From Oligoflexia bacterium (lineage in GTDB: Bacteria; Bdellovibrionota; Bdellovibrionia; Bdellovibrionales; Bdellovibrionaceae), in assembly GCA_016861345.1 (NCBI GenBank), contig BOLD01000003.1:1-64000 (forward strand): a DNA stretch of 64,000 nucleotides, written 5' to 3'. Position 1 is the first letter of the stretch. Each line of letters starts with the position of its first letter. The position numbers were made by a program, and so were the translations under genes. Under the pieces are notes generated by a model. That model was not told the origin of the DNA. It did no database searches and was given only the letters and a program-made list of their open reading frames with translations. Of this stretch, positions 44,801-53,489 are shown in pieces.

Positions 44801-45385
44801 AAAACGCCGAAACTAAACTCTAAAAAGGCATCTCAGCGAGCTGATGATCTGCGCGTCCGCTATCAGCGCAGAATGGATGAGCTGAAACAAGAAAAGGCCA
44901 TCGCTCCTCAGTCCCCGGTTGTTATCGGCTGCGCTCTTGTTGTTCCGAAAGGATTATTTGAATCGCTCAACGGAAAGCCAGAAAGTGCGGCAGCTATGTT
45001 TGCTCGTGAGACAAAACGAGTTGAGCTATTGGCGATGGCTGCCGTTATGGATGCCGAGAAATCACTTGGGTTTTCCCCTCGCGATGTGAGTCAAGAGAAA
45101 TGCGGCTACGATATTGAATCAAAGGACAAAGACGGAGAGCTTCGCTTTATTGAAGTCAAAGGCCGCGTTTCCGGTGCACCCACTGTCACGGTTACTAAAA
45201 ATGAAATCATCCGTGGATTGAATTCGCCAGAGCGATTCATTCTCGCGGTTGTTGAAGTTGAGGGAGATAAAACAAAGTCGCCTCGATACATCCGTCAGCC
45301 CTTCAGCAAGGAACCCGAATTTGAAACAACTAGCGTGAATTTTGATTTGAGCAAGATTCTGAGCAAGGCAACGGAGCCATCATGA
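41849..45385 (+). CDS. SNF2/DEAD-type helicase with C-terminal DUF3883
   Basis: 1178 residues from the ATG at 41849 (GAGG seven bases before). Superfamily 2 motor: Walker A ADDPGAGKT (near 128-136), VCDEAHKMS (motif II, near 230), TATPHNGK (motif III), a second RecA domain with IHGGTAREHR, TDAAGEGVNLQ and QRFGRIHRIGQ (motif VI, near 600). An acidic insertion lies near 430-460. The C-terminal part (about 1075-1130), GYDIESKDKDGELRFIEVKG, is DUF3883, whose D...E-x-K layout resembles a PD-(D/E)xK nuclease. Helicases of this build occur in DNA-modification-linked phage-defence gene sets. Its stop overlaps the methylase start by four bases. Confidence 0.9.
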   Translation: MAKLEDVLKDASVKGILTEQLVTIVETKWHGTDALEVVFRDSSGRHDSQILFRDREQTLEVVKDGQPWSFNANGHLLKLASEARRIRLAYLFDPLLAVHTSLVRPLPHQISAVYESMLPRQPLRFLLADDPGAGKTVMAGLLIKELLARGDLQRCMIVCPGSLVEQWQDELYAKFGLSFEILTNDKLESARTGNWFGENNLVICRLDKLSRNDELKEKLRATDWDLIVCDEAHKMSASEFGGEVKYTKRFQLGRLLSEISRHFLLMTATPHNGKQIDFELFLSLLDGDRFEGVHREGVHSTDPSDLMRRLIKEQLVTFEGKALFPERIAYAINYDLSDLEVQLYKEVTEYVRNEFNRADALQNDGRKGTVGFALTILQRRLASSPAAINESLKRRRERLESRLRETRLLGRGGNTEIAVPKQIADFTAEDIEDFEDLPENELEEQENEFVDQATASKTVAELQIEIDILKGLEAIAQQVIRSGTDRKWDEVSKILSESKLVRDANGNWRKLIIFTEHRDTLNYLQTRIATLLGRPESVVVIHGGTAREHRKDSENRFLNDPDVKVLIATDAAGEGVNLQRAHLMINYDLPWNPNRIEQRFGRIHRIGQTEVCHLWNLVAKDTREGDVYLLLLQKLEDARAALQGKVFDVLGKLTFDSRSLKDLMIEAIRYGDQPEVKARLTQVIDNSVNKERLQELIQEHAVGHDTMDSFKVREIRDQMERAEARRLQPHFIEGFFVAAFQNLGGQLNERETRRYQINHVPAEIRRRDRVIGRGQAVLQKYERIAFDRDLLSITGKPRAEFVCPGHPLLDSVMDLILEKYRDLLKQGAVLIDENDFDTKPRLLVYLEHSIQDGRTDRNGNRRICSRRLQFLDAVIETDANGNARSGEFRSAGYAPFLDFNPLTEEQKVVVSPWFETHIKTLSAPEQSAISYAITHLVPEHVQEVRSRVDVRIDKTIKAVHERLTKEIAHWDHRAEQIKLQEEAGKTPKLNSKKASQRADDLRVRYQRRMDELKQEKAIAPQSPVVIGCALVVPKGLFESLNGKPESAAAMFARETKRVELLAMAAVMDAEKSLGFSPRDVSQEKCGYDIESKDKDGELRFIEVKGRVSGAPTVTVTKNEIIRGLNSPERFILAVVEVEGDKTKSPRYIRQPFSKEPEFETTSVNFDLSKILSKATEPS

Positions 45386-48243
45386 GTTACAGGAAAAAGT
45401 TAATTGAAGTTGCATTGCCTCTTGAGGCAATTAATACCGAATCAGCTCGCAGAAAGCGAAAAGCCCCCGCAGGGTATCCGACGGCCCTTCACAAGTGGTG
45501 GGCGCAACGCCCCATCGCCGCTGCTAGGGCCGTATTGTTTGCTCAACTGATTGATGATCCATCTTCAAATCCAGATTTATTTCCTACGGAACAAGCCCAA
45601 GAAAAAGAGAGAAAACGTCTATTTCACCTTATTGAGGAATTAATTCTTTGGGACAACACGAGAAACGAGGACCTTTTAAATAAAATCCGCAAAGAAATAG
45701 AAATGAATTGGAAGCGCGAGTGTGAGCGAAACGCAAATCACCCCAAAGCGCAGAGTCTTTTTAATCCAAAAAATCCTCCTAGGTTCCATGACCCATTCGC
45801 AGGTGGTGGCTCAATACCTGTTGAGGCGCAGCGCATGGGACTCAGAAGTCATGCGGGCGATTTGAACCCGGTTGCCGTACTAATCAATAAGGCAATGATC
45901 GAAATTCCGCCACGCTTTTGCAACCTCGCACCAGTCGCCGCCAATGCGAGTTCTCAAGGAAAGTTGGTGGAGAAGAAAAAATGGACAGGCGCAGAGGGAA
46001 TTGCTGAGGATGTTAGAAGATATGGTGAAATGGTTCGTCAGGAGTCTGCAAAGAGACTTTCTTCTCTTTATCCCAAAGTTAAAATCACTAAAGAAATGGC
46101 GACGGATCGCGCTGATCTAAAGACGTATATCGGAAAGGAACTGACTGTAGTGGCATGGATTTGGGCTAGAACGGTGAAGAGCCCTAATCCAGCGTTTTCA
46201 AAAATAGACGTGCCGTTAGTCTCTACTTTTGCGCTTTCAGATAAGGCTGGAAAAGAAGCCTACATAGAGCCTGTTATTGATAAGAAAAATTATACTTTTG
46301 AAGTTCGTCGTGGAAAGTCCAAAAATAAAAATACAAAGCTCGGCACGAAATTAGCTCGCGCAAATTTTACCTGCCTTTTGTCCGGGGCCGCAATTTCCGG
46401 CGCTTATATCAAAGATGAAGCGAAGGCGGGTCGACTCGGCTCAAGAATGATGACCGTCGTCCTCAAAGGCGACCGAGGAAGAGTCTATATCTCTCCGACG
46501 AAGGAAATGGAAAAGTTGGCTGAAAAGCTAACTCCAGAGTGGAAGCCTGAAGTACCAATTTCGGGAAGCACTCAATATGTCGGAGTAAAACCTTACGGGA
46601 TAGAACAGTTTTCAGAACTTTTTAGCAATCGACAGATTGTAATGCTCGATACGCTAATACAAGTCATTCACGGACTTCACAAACAGATTGAAAAGGACGC
46701 AGTTAAGTTTGGGATGCAGGATGATCACAAGCAGTTTTCGGAAGGCGGAAACGGAGCCACTGCTTATGCGGATGCAGTGGTGGTGTATCTAACATTTGTT
46801 TTCAGTCGGGTTCTTCACTACAGCAGCAATCTATGCAGTTGGTTGCTAAAAGACGCCGCGATTAGATGCACCTTCAATAAACAGGCATTTCAAATGACCT
46901 GGGATTTTGCAGAAGGTAACGTCTTTGGAAGTTCCAGCACGGAATGGGGTCAATGCTGTGAAGTAGTTGCAAAAACTATTGAAACACTTCCCGCTTTTTG
47001 TGAAGGCACCGCCGAAATGGCAGATGCTATCGACGAAGTTCCTTCTGATTCCGGCCTGATTATTTCGACTGATCCACCATATTACGACAACGTACCTTAC
47101 GCCGACTTATCAGATTATTTTTATGTTTGGCTTCGACGCGCATTGAAGCCGTATTTGCCACAACTCTTCTCGACCATTGCAGTGCCGAAGACCAAAGAAC
47201 TCGTTGCTTTCGCATACAGACATGAAGGAAAGGACGGCGCCGAAAAGTTTTTCTTGGATGGCATGAGTAAGGTAATGCACAGATTGTCCGCGCAAGCACA
47301 TCCCTCATTTCCTGTGACAATTTACTATGCGTTTAAGCAATCAGAGGATGACGATGAGGGCGTTGTTTCAACCGGCTGGGAGACTTTTTTAGCGAGTGTA
47401 ATTTCAGCTGGGTTTAGCATTACTGGAACATGGCCGATGCGGACAGAAGGCGATAACCGAACTCGTGGAGTTGCTTCGAATGCTTTGGCGTCAAGTATCG
47501 TACTCGTATGCAGACCTCGACAGGAAAGTGCGTCGGTTACGACGAGAAGAGATTTTATTTCTCAACTAAAAAAAGAATTGCCGCTTGCGCTTATTCATTT
47601 GCGGCAAGATGGGATTTTACCTGTCGATCTGGCTCAAGCCGCAATTGGTCCGGGCATAGGAATTTATAGTCAATACAAAGCTGTCCTCGAAGCTGACGAC
47701 AAACCGATGCCGGTTAGAACGGCTCTCGCCTTAATTAATCAAATACTGGACGAAATCCTAAATGATACCGACAGCGATTTAGACTCATACACTAAATGGG
47801 CAATTTCTTGGTTCGAGCAACATCAGTTTGACGAAGGCGGATTCGACGAAGCTAATCGTCTAGCTCAAGCTAAAAATATTGGAGTAGATGCCCTGACTCA
47901 CGCTGGGATCGTGGTTTCTAAAGGCGGAAAGGTCCAACTTCTTCGTCGCACTCAACTGGAGGATGACTGGCAGCCGGAAGATAAATCTGTGAGTCATTGG
48001 ATAGCGATGCAACACATGATTAGACGCCTAGAAGAATATGGAGAAGGTGAAGCTGGCCTTCTGTTAAAAGCTCTCGGAGCGAGAGGAGAATTGTGTCGCG
48101 ATCTCGCCTACAGATGTTTTTCTATTTGCGAGCGTAATCAGTGGGCTCATGAAGCATTAGCGTACAATTCTCTCGTCAGCTCATGGAATGAAATTTTAAA
48201 ACAATCAAAAAATACAGCAACTCAAGGAAAGTTTGAGATTTAG
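45382..48243 (+). CDS. DUF1156 adenine-specific DNA methylase
   Basis: 953 residues. The N-terminus, LIEVALPLEAINTESARRKR...HKWWAQRPIAAARAVLFAQL, is the DUF1156 signature. Methylase motif I is FHDPFAGGGSIPVEAQRMG (near 135-153) and catalytic motif IV is DPPYYDNVPYADLSDYFYVW (near 564-583), of the N6-adenine type. Central residues (about 290-420) form a long insertion. DUF1156 methylases occur together with DUF499 ATPases and helicases in predicted defence islands; the methylase presumably marks host DNA. ATGA overlap with the helicase gene. Confidence 0.92.
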   Translation: MSYRKKLIEVALPLEAINTESARRKRKAPAGYPTALHKWWAQRPIAAARAVLFAQLIDDPSSNPDLFPTEQAQEKERKRLFHLIEELILWDNTRNEDLLNKIRKEIEMNWKRECERNANHPKAQSLFNPKNPPRFHDPFAGGGSIPVEAQRMGLRSHAGDLNPVAVLINKAMIEIPPRFCNLAPVAANASSQGKLVEKKKWTGAEGIAEDVRRYGEMVRQESAKRLSSLYPKVKITKEMATDRADLKTYIGKELTVVAWIWARTVKSPNPAFSKIDVPLVSTFALSDKAGKEAYIEPVIDKKNYTFEVRRGKSKNKNTKLGTKLARANFTCLLSGAAISGAYIKDEAKAGRLGSRMMTVVLKGDRGRVYISPTKEMEKLAEKLTPEWKPEVPISGSTQYVGVKPYGIEQFSELFSNRQIVMLDTLIQVIHGLHKQIEKDAVKFGMQDDHKQFSEGGNGATAYADAVVVYLTFVFSRVLHYSSNLCSWLLKDAAIRCTFNKQAFQMTWDFAEGNVFGSSSTEWGQCCEVVAKTIETLPAFCEGTAEMADAIDEVPSDSGLIISTDPPYYDNVPYADLSDYFYVWLRRALKPYLPQLFSTIAVPKTKELVAFAYRHEGKDGAEKFFLDGMSKVMHRLSAQAHPSFPVTIYYAFKQSEDDDEGVVSTGWETFLASVISAGFSITGTWPMRTEGDNRTRGVASNALASSIVLVCRPRQESASVTTRRDFISQLKKELPLALIHLRQDGILPVDLAQAAIGPGIGIYSQYKAVLEADDKPMPVRTALALINQILDEILNDTDSDLDSYTKWAISWFEQHQFDEGGFDEANRLAQAKNIGVDALTHAGIVVSKGGKVQLLRRTQLEDDWQPEDKSVSHWIAMQHMIRRLEEYGEGEAGLLLKALGARGELCRDLAYRCFSICERNQWAHEALAYNSLVSSWNEILKQSKNTATQGKFEI

Positions 48244-48254
48244 TAGAGGAACAT

Positions 48255-51200
48255 ATGGCACTTAGCAATGCAGAACGAATTGGAAAATGTCTCGAACTTC
48301 TCAATCAAGGTCTTGCACCATATATTGAGCGAGAGCTGAAAAGAGGGCTTGGCAAGGACTGGCTTTCTTCTGTGCAAGTGAGTCTACGAGATCATCAAGC
48401 GACAGGTCTTAAAGACAACGTTTCTCAATGGGATACTCAACTACTTCTGCTGGTGATGACCCTTTTTTGGAAGCAAGTGTTCGAGTCCACTCTTGGTAAG
48501 AATGGCCGCAATATGGTGGGTGAACTAATCGATACCCGTAATCGTTGGGCACATCAAAAAGCATTCAATACAGCCGATGCAGTGAGAGGCCTCGATACTA
48601 TTCAAAGACTGTTGCACGCGATTTCTAGTGAAAAAGCTGCCGATGTTGAAAAGCACTATCACGAGGTGATGAGAAATAGATTTGAAGATTTGTCTCGTCA
48701 AGAGAGTAAGAAAATGGAAAGGGCCACCATTGAAGGCAGACCCGAGATGGGTCTGAAAGCCTGGAGAGAAGTAGCTACGCCGCACGATGATGTTTGCTCA
48801 GGGAAGTTTCAAGTTGCAGAGTTCGCAGCCGATCTATGGCAAGTATATCGTGGAGAAGCCAAGGGCGAATACGGCGACCCGGTAGAGTTCTTCGCGAGAA
48901 CCTATCTTACTGAAGGTTTAAAGCAGCTCTTAAAAATGGGACTCGAACGACTGTCGAATACGGGCGGCGATCCCGTCGTTGAACTTCAGACTAATTTCGG
49001 TGGCGGTAAAACACACTCGATGCTCGCCCTCTATCATCTTTTCGGTGGCACTCTTTCTTCAAAGCTTCCTGGTGTTGATGCATTAATTAAAGATTTGAAG
49101 ATTGAAGTTCCAAAGAAAGTAAATCGCGCCGTTATCGTCGGAACTCAGATTGATCCAGGTAAGCCTCATGAAAAAAGTGATGGAACTATCGTTCATACTC
49201 TCTGGGGTGAAATCGCTTGGCAGCTTGGAGGGCAAGACGGCTACAAAATAATAGCTGAATCCGACCAGAAGGGCACGAATCCTGGTGAAGGACTAAAAGC
49301 TATTTTCAAAAAATATAGTCCATGTCTTGTGATGATTGATGAATGGGTGGCCTACGCTCGTCAACTTCGAGACAACAACGATCTCCCTGCTGGCTCATTT
49401 GATACTCACTTCACATTTGCTCAGGCTCTGAGCGAATGCGCAAAGGCAGTTCCAAATACATTTTTGGTAGTCAGCATTCCTGCATCTGATGAACAAGAGA
49501 TTGGTGGCTCAATGGGAGAAAAAGCCCTTGGTCGTCTGAAAAATGCTCTTGGCCGTGTTCAGACTCCTTGGAGACCAGCTACTCCTGAAGAAGGCTTTGA
49601 GATCGTAAGAAGAAGACTATTCATTCAGGATCAGTCGCTTGCCGCTCATCGTGATGCAGTAGTAAAAGCATTTTTTGATAAGTACCAAGCCGAACATCAC
49701 GAGTTCCCTCCAAACTGTAAGGAGATGCTATATCGAGAAAGGATGAAAGCTGCATACCCAATTCATCCGGTTCTATTTGATTTTCTATTTGATTATTGGT
49801 CCACGCTCGAACGATTCCAAAGAACTCGTGGCGTTCTTCGTTTGATGGCAACAGTGATCCATAGTTTATGGAAAAGTGGCGACAAGAATCTCATGATTCT
49901 TCCGGCTTTTGTTCCGATTGATGATCCGAACGTACAGGAAGAGCTGCAGAAGCAACTTGATGATCGTTGGGAAAGCGTTTTAGGAAACGATATCGACGGA
50001 GCATCATCTTCTCCAGTGAGCTTAGACAACGGTAACCCTAATCTTGGTCGGTACTCTGCCTGTAGAAGAGTAGCCCGGACTATTTTCATGGGTTCCGCTC
50101 CAATGGTAAAGCAGCACACGAAGGGGATCACATCGAAAGAAATTGCGTTAGCATCGTTTCAGCCTGGTGAGCAAGTAGCAATCTTTGGAGATGCGCTAAG
50201 AAGAATCTCGCAAGAATCGAGTTATCTAAACGAAGAGTCTGGCCGCTACTGGTTCTCGACCCAAGCTACAATTGCAACTAAAGCGCGGGAACTCGCCCAG
50301 CACTACTTAGAGAAACGTGAGCCTGTCCTTCAGTTTATTCAAGAGCAAGTACGGAAAGAGGTCACTGGCAATTCTGGCCGCGGTGACTTTGTTCGGGTCC
50401 ATCCACTCCCTACAGGGCCGAATGATATACCCGATGAACCAGAAACACGATTGGTCATCCTTGGGGCATCCGCTCCTCACATCAACAGACAGAAAGATAC
50501 TCCTGCTTTAAAAGCGGCGAAGGCATTGCTTGAATCAAGGGGGAGCTCTCCTCGTGTGAATCAAAACTCGATAGTGTTTTTGGCTCCAGATATGGATGGA
50601 CTAGAATCTTTGATTAAAGCCGGAGCCGAATTGCTAGGATGGGAAGAAGTTTTGTCTAAGAAGGACGAACTAGATCTGAGTCCTTCAACCGTAAAACAGG
50701 CAGAGGCCCGCCATAAGGCCGCTAAGAGCACTTTTGAACTTCGTTTACCTGAAGCATTCATGTGGCTAATTTATCCAACTCAAAGTTCGGCGACTAATCC
50801 CGTACAGTGGGTTGATGAAAGGCTTACTGGACAGGACTCGTTAGCGGTTCGTGCCTCTAAAAAACTAATCTCCGCTGAACAGCTTTTAACTTCTTTTGGT
50901 CCGAACAGTTTAAGAAAAGAGCTGGACAATATTCCTCTTTGGAAAGGTGACTACGTCAGAATTAAGGATTTGGCTGGTTACTTCGCGCAGTATTTATATC
51001 TGCCACGATTGAAGTCTTCCGAAGTTCTTTTGGAAGCAATCGAGCAAGGTCTGAGCCGAGTGAATTGGAATTCAGATACATTTGCATATGCAGATGAATT
51101 TGATTCGGGCAGCAATCAGTATCGGGGTCTGGATTCGGGTAAACTTATTCGCCCAGTGTTGAATGAAACTTCTGTACTAGTAAAATGCGATGTCGCCTCG

Positions 51201-51557
51201 GCGATACTTCTGAAGCAGAGAGAAAGCATCAAAGCTCCCGTCTCTGCACCAGTTGAATTTGGACGGGCACCGACGATCACAAATTCATCTTCAATGGGCA
51301 CTCCTGCTCCTGCGAATGTCCAGCCGAAGGTCTTTTACGCATCCGTGCCAATTAAAGATCCAAGTAGGCTTCTCAAGGAGGCAGCAACACTAAATACTGA
51401 AGTGATCTCTCAGCTGACTGCAATTTATGGAGCTGAGGCCGAAATCACTATTGAGGTCAGAATCAATGTTCACGATGGGATTCCCGACAATGTGAGGAAG
51501 GCAGTTACGGAGAACTGTAAGACACTTAAATATCAGAACTTCAATTTCGAGGAATAA
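48255..51557 (+). CDS. DUF499 ATPase with N-terminal HEPN-like region
   Basis: 1100 residues, good RBS (AGAGGA). An N-terminal helical region (about 1-125) contains LIDTRNRWAHQ (near 92-102), the R-x4-H motif of the Swt1-type HEPN fold. The ATPase core has Walker A NFGGGKTHS (near 246-254), Walker B CLVMIDEWVAYA (near 355-366) and a sensor region VVSIPASDEQ. The C-terminal 100 residues are not assigned. DUF499 proteins accompany DUF1156 methylases in defence gene sets; the ATPase may couple target sensing to effector action. The HEPN motif raises an RNA-cleavage possibility, but catalytic activity is unproven. Confidence 0.9.
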   Translation: MALSNAERIGKCLELLNQGLAPYIERELKRGLGKDWLSSVQVSLRDHQATGLKDNVSQWDTQLLLLVMTLFWKQVFESTLGKNGRNMVGELIDTRNRWAHQKAFNTADAVRGLDTIQRLLHAISSEKAADVEKHYHEVMRNRFEDLSRQESKKMERATIEGRPEMGLKAWREVATPHDDVCSGKFQVAEFAADLWQVYRGEAKGEYGDPVEFFARTYLTEGLKQLLKMGLERLSNTGGDPVVELQTNFGGGKTHSMLALYHLFGGTLSSKLPGVDALIKDLKIEVPKKVNRAVIVGTQIDPGKPHEKSDGTIVHTLWGEIAWQLGGQDGYKIIAESDQKGTNPGEGLKAIFKKYSPCLVMIDEWVAYARQLRDNNDLPAGSFDTHFTFAQALSECAKAVPNTFLVVSIPASDEQEIGGSMGEKALGRLKNALGRVQTPWRPATPEEGFEIVRRRLFIQDQSLAAHRDAVVKAFFDKYQAEHHEFPPNCKEMLYRERMKAAYPIHPVLFDFLFDYWSTLERFQRTRGVLRLMATVIHSLWKSGDKNLMILPAFVPIDDPNVQEELQKQLDDRWESVLGNDIDGASSSPVSLDNGNPNLGRYSACRRVARTIFMGSAPMVKQHTKGITSKEIALASFQPGEQVAIFGDALRRISQESSYLNEESGRYWFSTQATIATKARELAQHYLEKREPVLQFIQEQVRKEVTGNSGRGDFVRVHPLPTGPNDIPDEPETRLVILGASAPHINRQKDTPALKAAKALLESRGSSPRVNQNSIVFLAPDMDGLESLIKAGAELLGWEEVLSKKDELDLSPSTVKQAEARHKAAKSTFELRLPEAFMWLIYPTQSSATNPVQWVDERLTGQDSLAVRASKKLISAEQLLTSFGPNSLRKELDNIPLWKGDYVRIKDLAGYFAQYLYLPRLKSSEVLLEAIEQGLSRVNWNSDTFAYADEFDSGSNQYRGLDSGKLIRPVLNETSVLVKCDVASAILLKQRESIKAPVSAPVEFGRAPTITNSSSMGTPAPANVQPKVFYASVPIKDPSRLLKEAATLNTEVISQLTAIYGAEAEITIEVRINVHDGIPDNVRKAVTENCKTLKYQNFNFEE

Positions 51558-51572
51558 GGCAATGGTTTCGTA

Positions 51573-52385
51573 ATGCTTATTGTTCCTTGGAATGGAATTT
51601 TAGTATCTGGAAGACTCCTGCAACGTCGTCATCGTTTTCTTTTGGATGTTCTTTTGGACAATGGAGAGCAGGTTGTTGCTCATTGTATAAACCCCGGACG
51701 GATGGAAGGGTTAATCCGTCCCGGTTCTCGTATTTGGTTGAGCAATGCAGACTCACCGAAAAGAAATTTAAAATGGGTTTGGGAACTGGTGGAAATTGAA
51801 GGTGTGCTAGTTTGTACAAATAGTTGGTCGGCAAATAAGTTAATCAAATATCTTCTTGAATCGAAAAGTCTTAATGGATTTCGGAAATTCAAAGAAATTT
51901 CAGAAGAAGTCAGTCTTGATACAAGAAATCGAATTGATTTTAGAATTCAGAGAGCTAATAGATTTCATTATGTAGAAGTAAAAAGCGTTCAACAGGTTTG
52001 CTCGGGCGTTGGCTATTTCCCGAACTCCAAGGTACTTCGTTCTCAAGCACATATTAAAGCCCTCGTTAAGGAAGTGAACGCTGGTAACGAGGCAACTCTT
52101 CTTGCTGTAATACAAAGGAAAGATGCAAAACTCTTTCGACTAAGTGATTTGCATGATCCTGTATTTGCGAAGGCATTAAGATTGGCTAGTAAGAAAGGCC
52201 TTCGCGTGAGGGCCCTACTTTTTGAGCCCACCGTTAAAGGTTTCAAATTTCATGGGGATGTTCCTGTAGACCTCAAGCAATATGAAAATTCTGAACTTCA
52301 AGCATGGCGTGAAGAGATGAAAGAATATTCCGGTTGGAATCGGACAAAAGCAGACTTGACGGCTGCTTGGAGGAAGCAACGATGA
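51573..52385 (+). CDS. sfsA: SfsA family nuclease-like protein
   Basis: 270 residues. The N-terminal OB-like part holds HCINPGRMEGLIRPGSRIWL (near 37-56) and SPKRNLKWVWELVE, both typical of SfsA. The nuclease-like core has RNRIDFRI, YVEVKSVQ (D...E-x-K) and a later FPNSKVLRSQAH. SfsA was named for maltose metabolism in E. coli, but its fold and DNA binding point to a nuclease. Here it is 15 bases behind DUF499 and coupled (ATGA) to an ASCH gene inside a defence-type operon, so it may serve as the system's nuclease. The C-terminus is about 30 residues longer than in E. coli. Confidence 0.88.
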   Translation: MLIVPWNGILVSGRLLQRRHRFLLDVLLDNGEQVVAHCINPGRMEGLIRPGSRIWLSNADSPKRNLKWVWELVEIEGVLVCTNSWSANKLIKYLLESKSLNGFRKFKEISEEVSLDTRNRIDFRIQRANRFHYVEVKSVQQVCSGVGYFPNSKVLRSQAHIKALVKEVNAGNEATLLAVIQRKDAKLFRLSDLHDPVFAKALRLASKKGLRVRALLFEPTVKGFKFHGDVPVDLKQYENSELQAWREEMKEYSGWNRTKADLTAAWRKQR

Positions 52386-52753
52386 ATAAAAAAGATGTCC
52401 CATCGGGGCGAGCCATCAGCATTCGACAACCATACGTTGAGGACATTCTTCGCGGAAAGAAGAAATTTGAATATCGAAGTAGAGCAACGAAGATTCGAGG
52501 CCGAGTTTATCTCTATGCTTCTTTGGGACCTGGGCATGAATCGTACTGGAAGAAAATTAAACTCGAACCTGGAGACTTGCCTACCGGTGTGATCGTTGGA
52601 TCAGTGGAAATTATAGATTGCAGATTCTTTGAGGACGACGAATGCTACGGCTACAAACTTAGAAATCCTCGTCGATACAAGCGATACTTGAAACCTAAGA
52701 ACCAGCCACAGCCTTGCTTCTTCTTCCCTTTTAAAAATCTAAAAGAAAAATAG
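52382..52753 (+). CDS. ASCH-domain protein
   Basis: 123 residues from the ATG at 52382, behind GGAGGAAG; a longer frame in the sfsA gene is rejected. The ASCH pattern ISIRQPYVEDILRGKKKFEY (near 13-32), then RVYLYASLGP and GVIVGSVEIIDC, matches this PUA-like RNA/nucleotide-binding fold. ASCH proteins bind RNA or modified nucleobases and some have hydrolase activity. As the last gene of the operon it may read a modified base or RNA linked to the methylase; this is inference. Confidence 0.8.
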   Translation: MNKKDVPSGRAISIRQPYVEDILRGKKKFEYRSRATKIRGRVYLYASLGPGHESYWKKIKLEPGDLPTGVIVGSVEIIDCRFFEDDECYGYKLRNPRRYKRYLKPKNQPQPCFFFPFKNLKEK

Positions 52754-52837
52754 GCCTGGCAGAGATAGCCGCCACTGGCGACTCATCGCCATCCCCCTGC
52801 ATCACTCTAACTACTTAAATTACTTTTGAAATCACCT

Positions 52838-52869
52838 AACTAGGGTGGCGGTCTTTCGCCACCCTAGTT
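52838..52869. repeat. 13-bp perfect stem-loop between the defence and conjugation operons
   Basis: AACTAGGGTGGCG (52838-52850) and its reverse complement (52857-52869) enclose a 6-base loop. No T-run follows on either strand, so it is not a standard intrinsic terminator. The 275-base gap also has GGCGA-CTCA-TCGCC (near 52787) and a hairpin AGCCGCG/CGCGGCT (52983-53001) just before the next RBS. No gene is supported in this gap; it likely contains the transfer-operon promoter. Confidence 0.6.
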
Positions 52870-53028
52870 TCGCTCTGCCTGTCTATTCTCATTTTTACTT
52901 CCTCATTCGATTCAGCAGCTTAGCTAACTTGGCTTCTCACTTAGCCAACGAGCCACCTCTTTTGCTTTTACATCTCCTCGAAAGCCGCGATCAGCGCGGC
53001 TCACAACTCAAACAAAGGAGGTGCATTT

Positions 53029-53238
53029 ATGAATGCAAATCAAAACCAAAAACAATCTAAGCATGAGACCAAGCTTAATCTGGTTCTCATTCCACTGGAA
53101 AAGGCTGAACAGCCTTCGCTCTGGCAGAGAGTGAAAATGGCATTCGCCACATCGGACGAACTGGATTTTCAAACCTGGCAGCGACTCGAATCTAAAAGAG
53201 TCAGACCAAATTCCTCTGAACAGTGGAGGAACAACTAA
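53029..53238 (+). CDS. small hypothetical protein at head of transfer operon
   Basis: 69 residues behind a near-perfect RBS (AAAGGAGGTG, 53014-53023). Hydrophilic N-terminus, a Leu/Val/Ile strand (LNLVLIPLEKA) and a C-terminal Trp/Arg-containing helix. No family recognised. The stop overlaps the next start by one base (TAATG). It is the first gene of the conjugation operon. Confidence 0.6.
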   Translation: MNANQNQKQSKHETKLNLVLIPLEKAEQPSLWQRVKMAFATSDELDFQTWQRLESKRVRPNSSEQWRNN

Positions 53239-53489
53239 TGTCACGAACACTTAAAGACAAAAAGCCAATCTATCGACGGGACGACGAGCCTATGTATCAG
53301 ACTCGGGAAGAGCCTGCGATGAAGCGTCGCTTTCTGAATTTTAGAAAGTCAGGTCCACCGCTTGATGGAGAAGAGTGTCCTGAATGTGGAGGCCTCACTG
53401 ATTTCCAGAGTGGCTATCTCACTTGTTGTGAATGCGGTTGGACTGAAGATGTTGTCGAGATGTGCGACATGGAAAGGTTCGCCGTATGA
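53238..53489 (+). CDS. small zinc-ribbon protein
   Basis: 83 residues from the ATG at 53238. Two CxxC pairs, CPECGG and CCECGW (about residues 47-70), form a zinc ribbon; the N-terminus is basic and polar. It may bind nucleic acid or a secretion partner. Coupled by overlap to genes on both sides (TAATG before, ATGA after). Its cysteine pattern differs from the zinc-ribbon gene at 25105. Confidence 0.65.
   Translation: MSRTLKDKKPIYRRDDEPMYQTREEPAMKRRFLNFRKSGPPLDGEECPECGGLTDFQSGYLTCCECGWTEDVVEMCDMERFAV

Noticed and set aside
52838-52869. Intrinsic terminator of the defence operon
   Set aside because: The stem is strong but lacks a T-run on either strand; kept only as a repeat.
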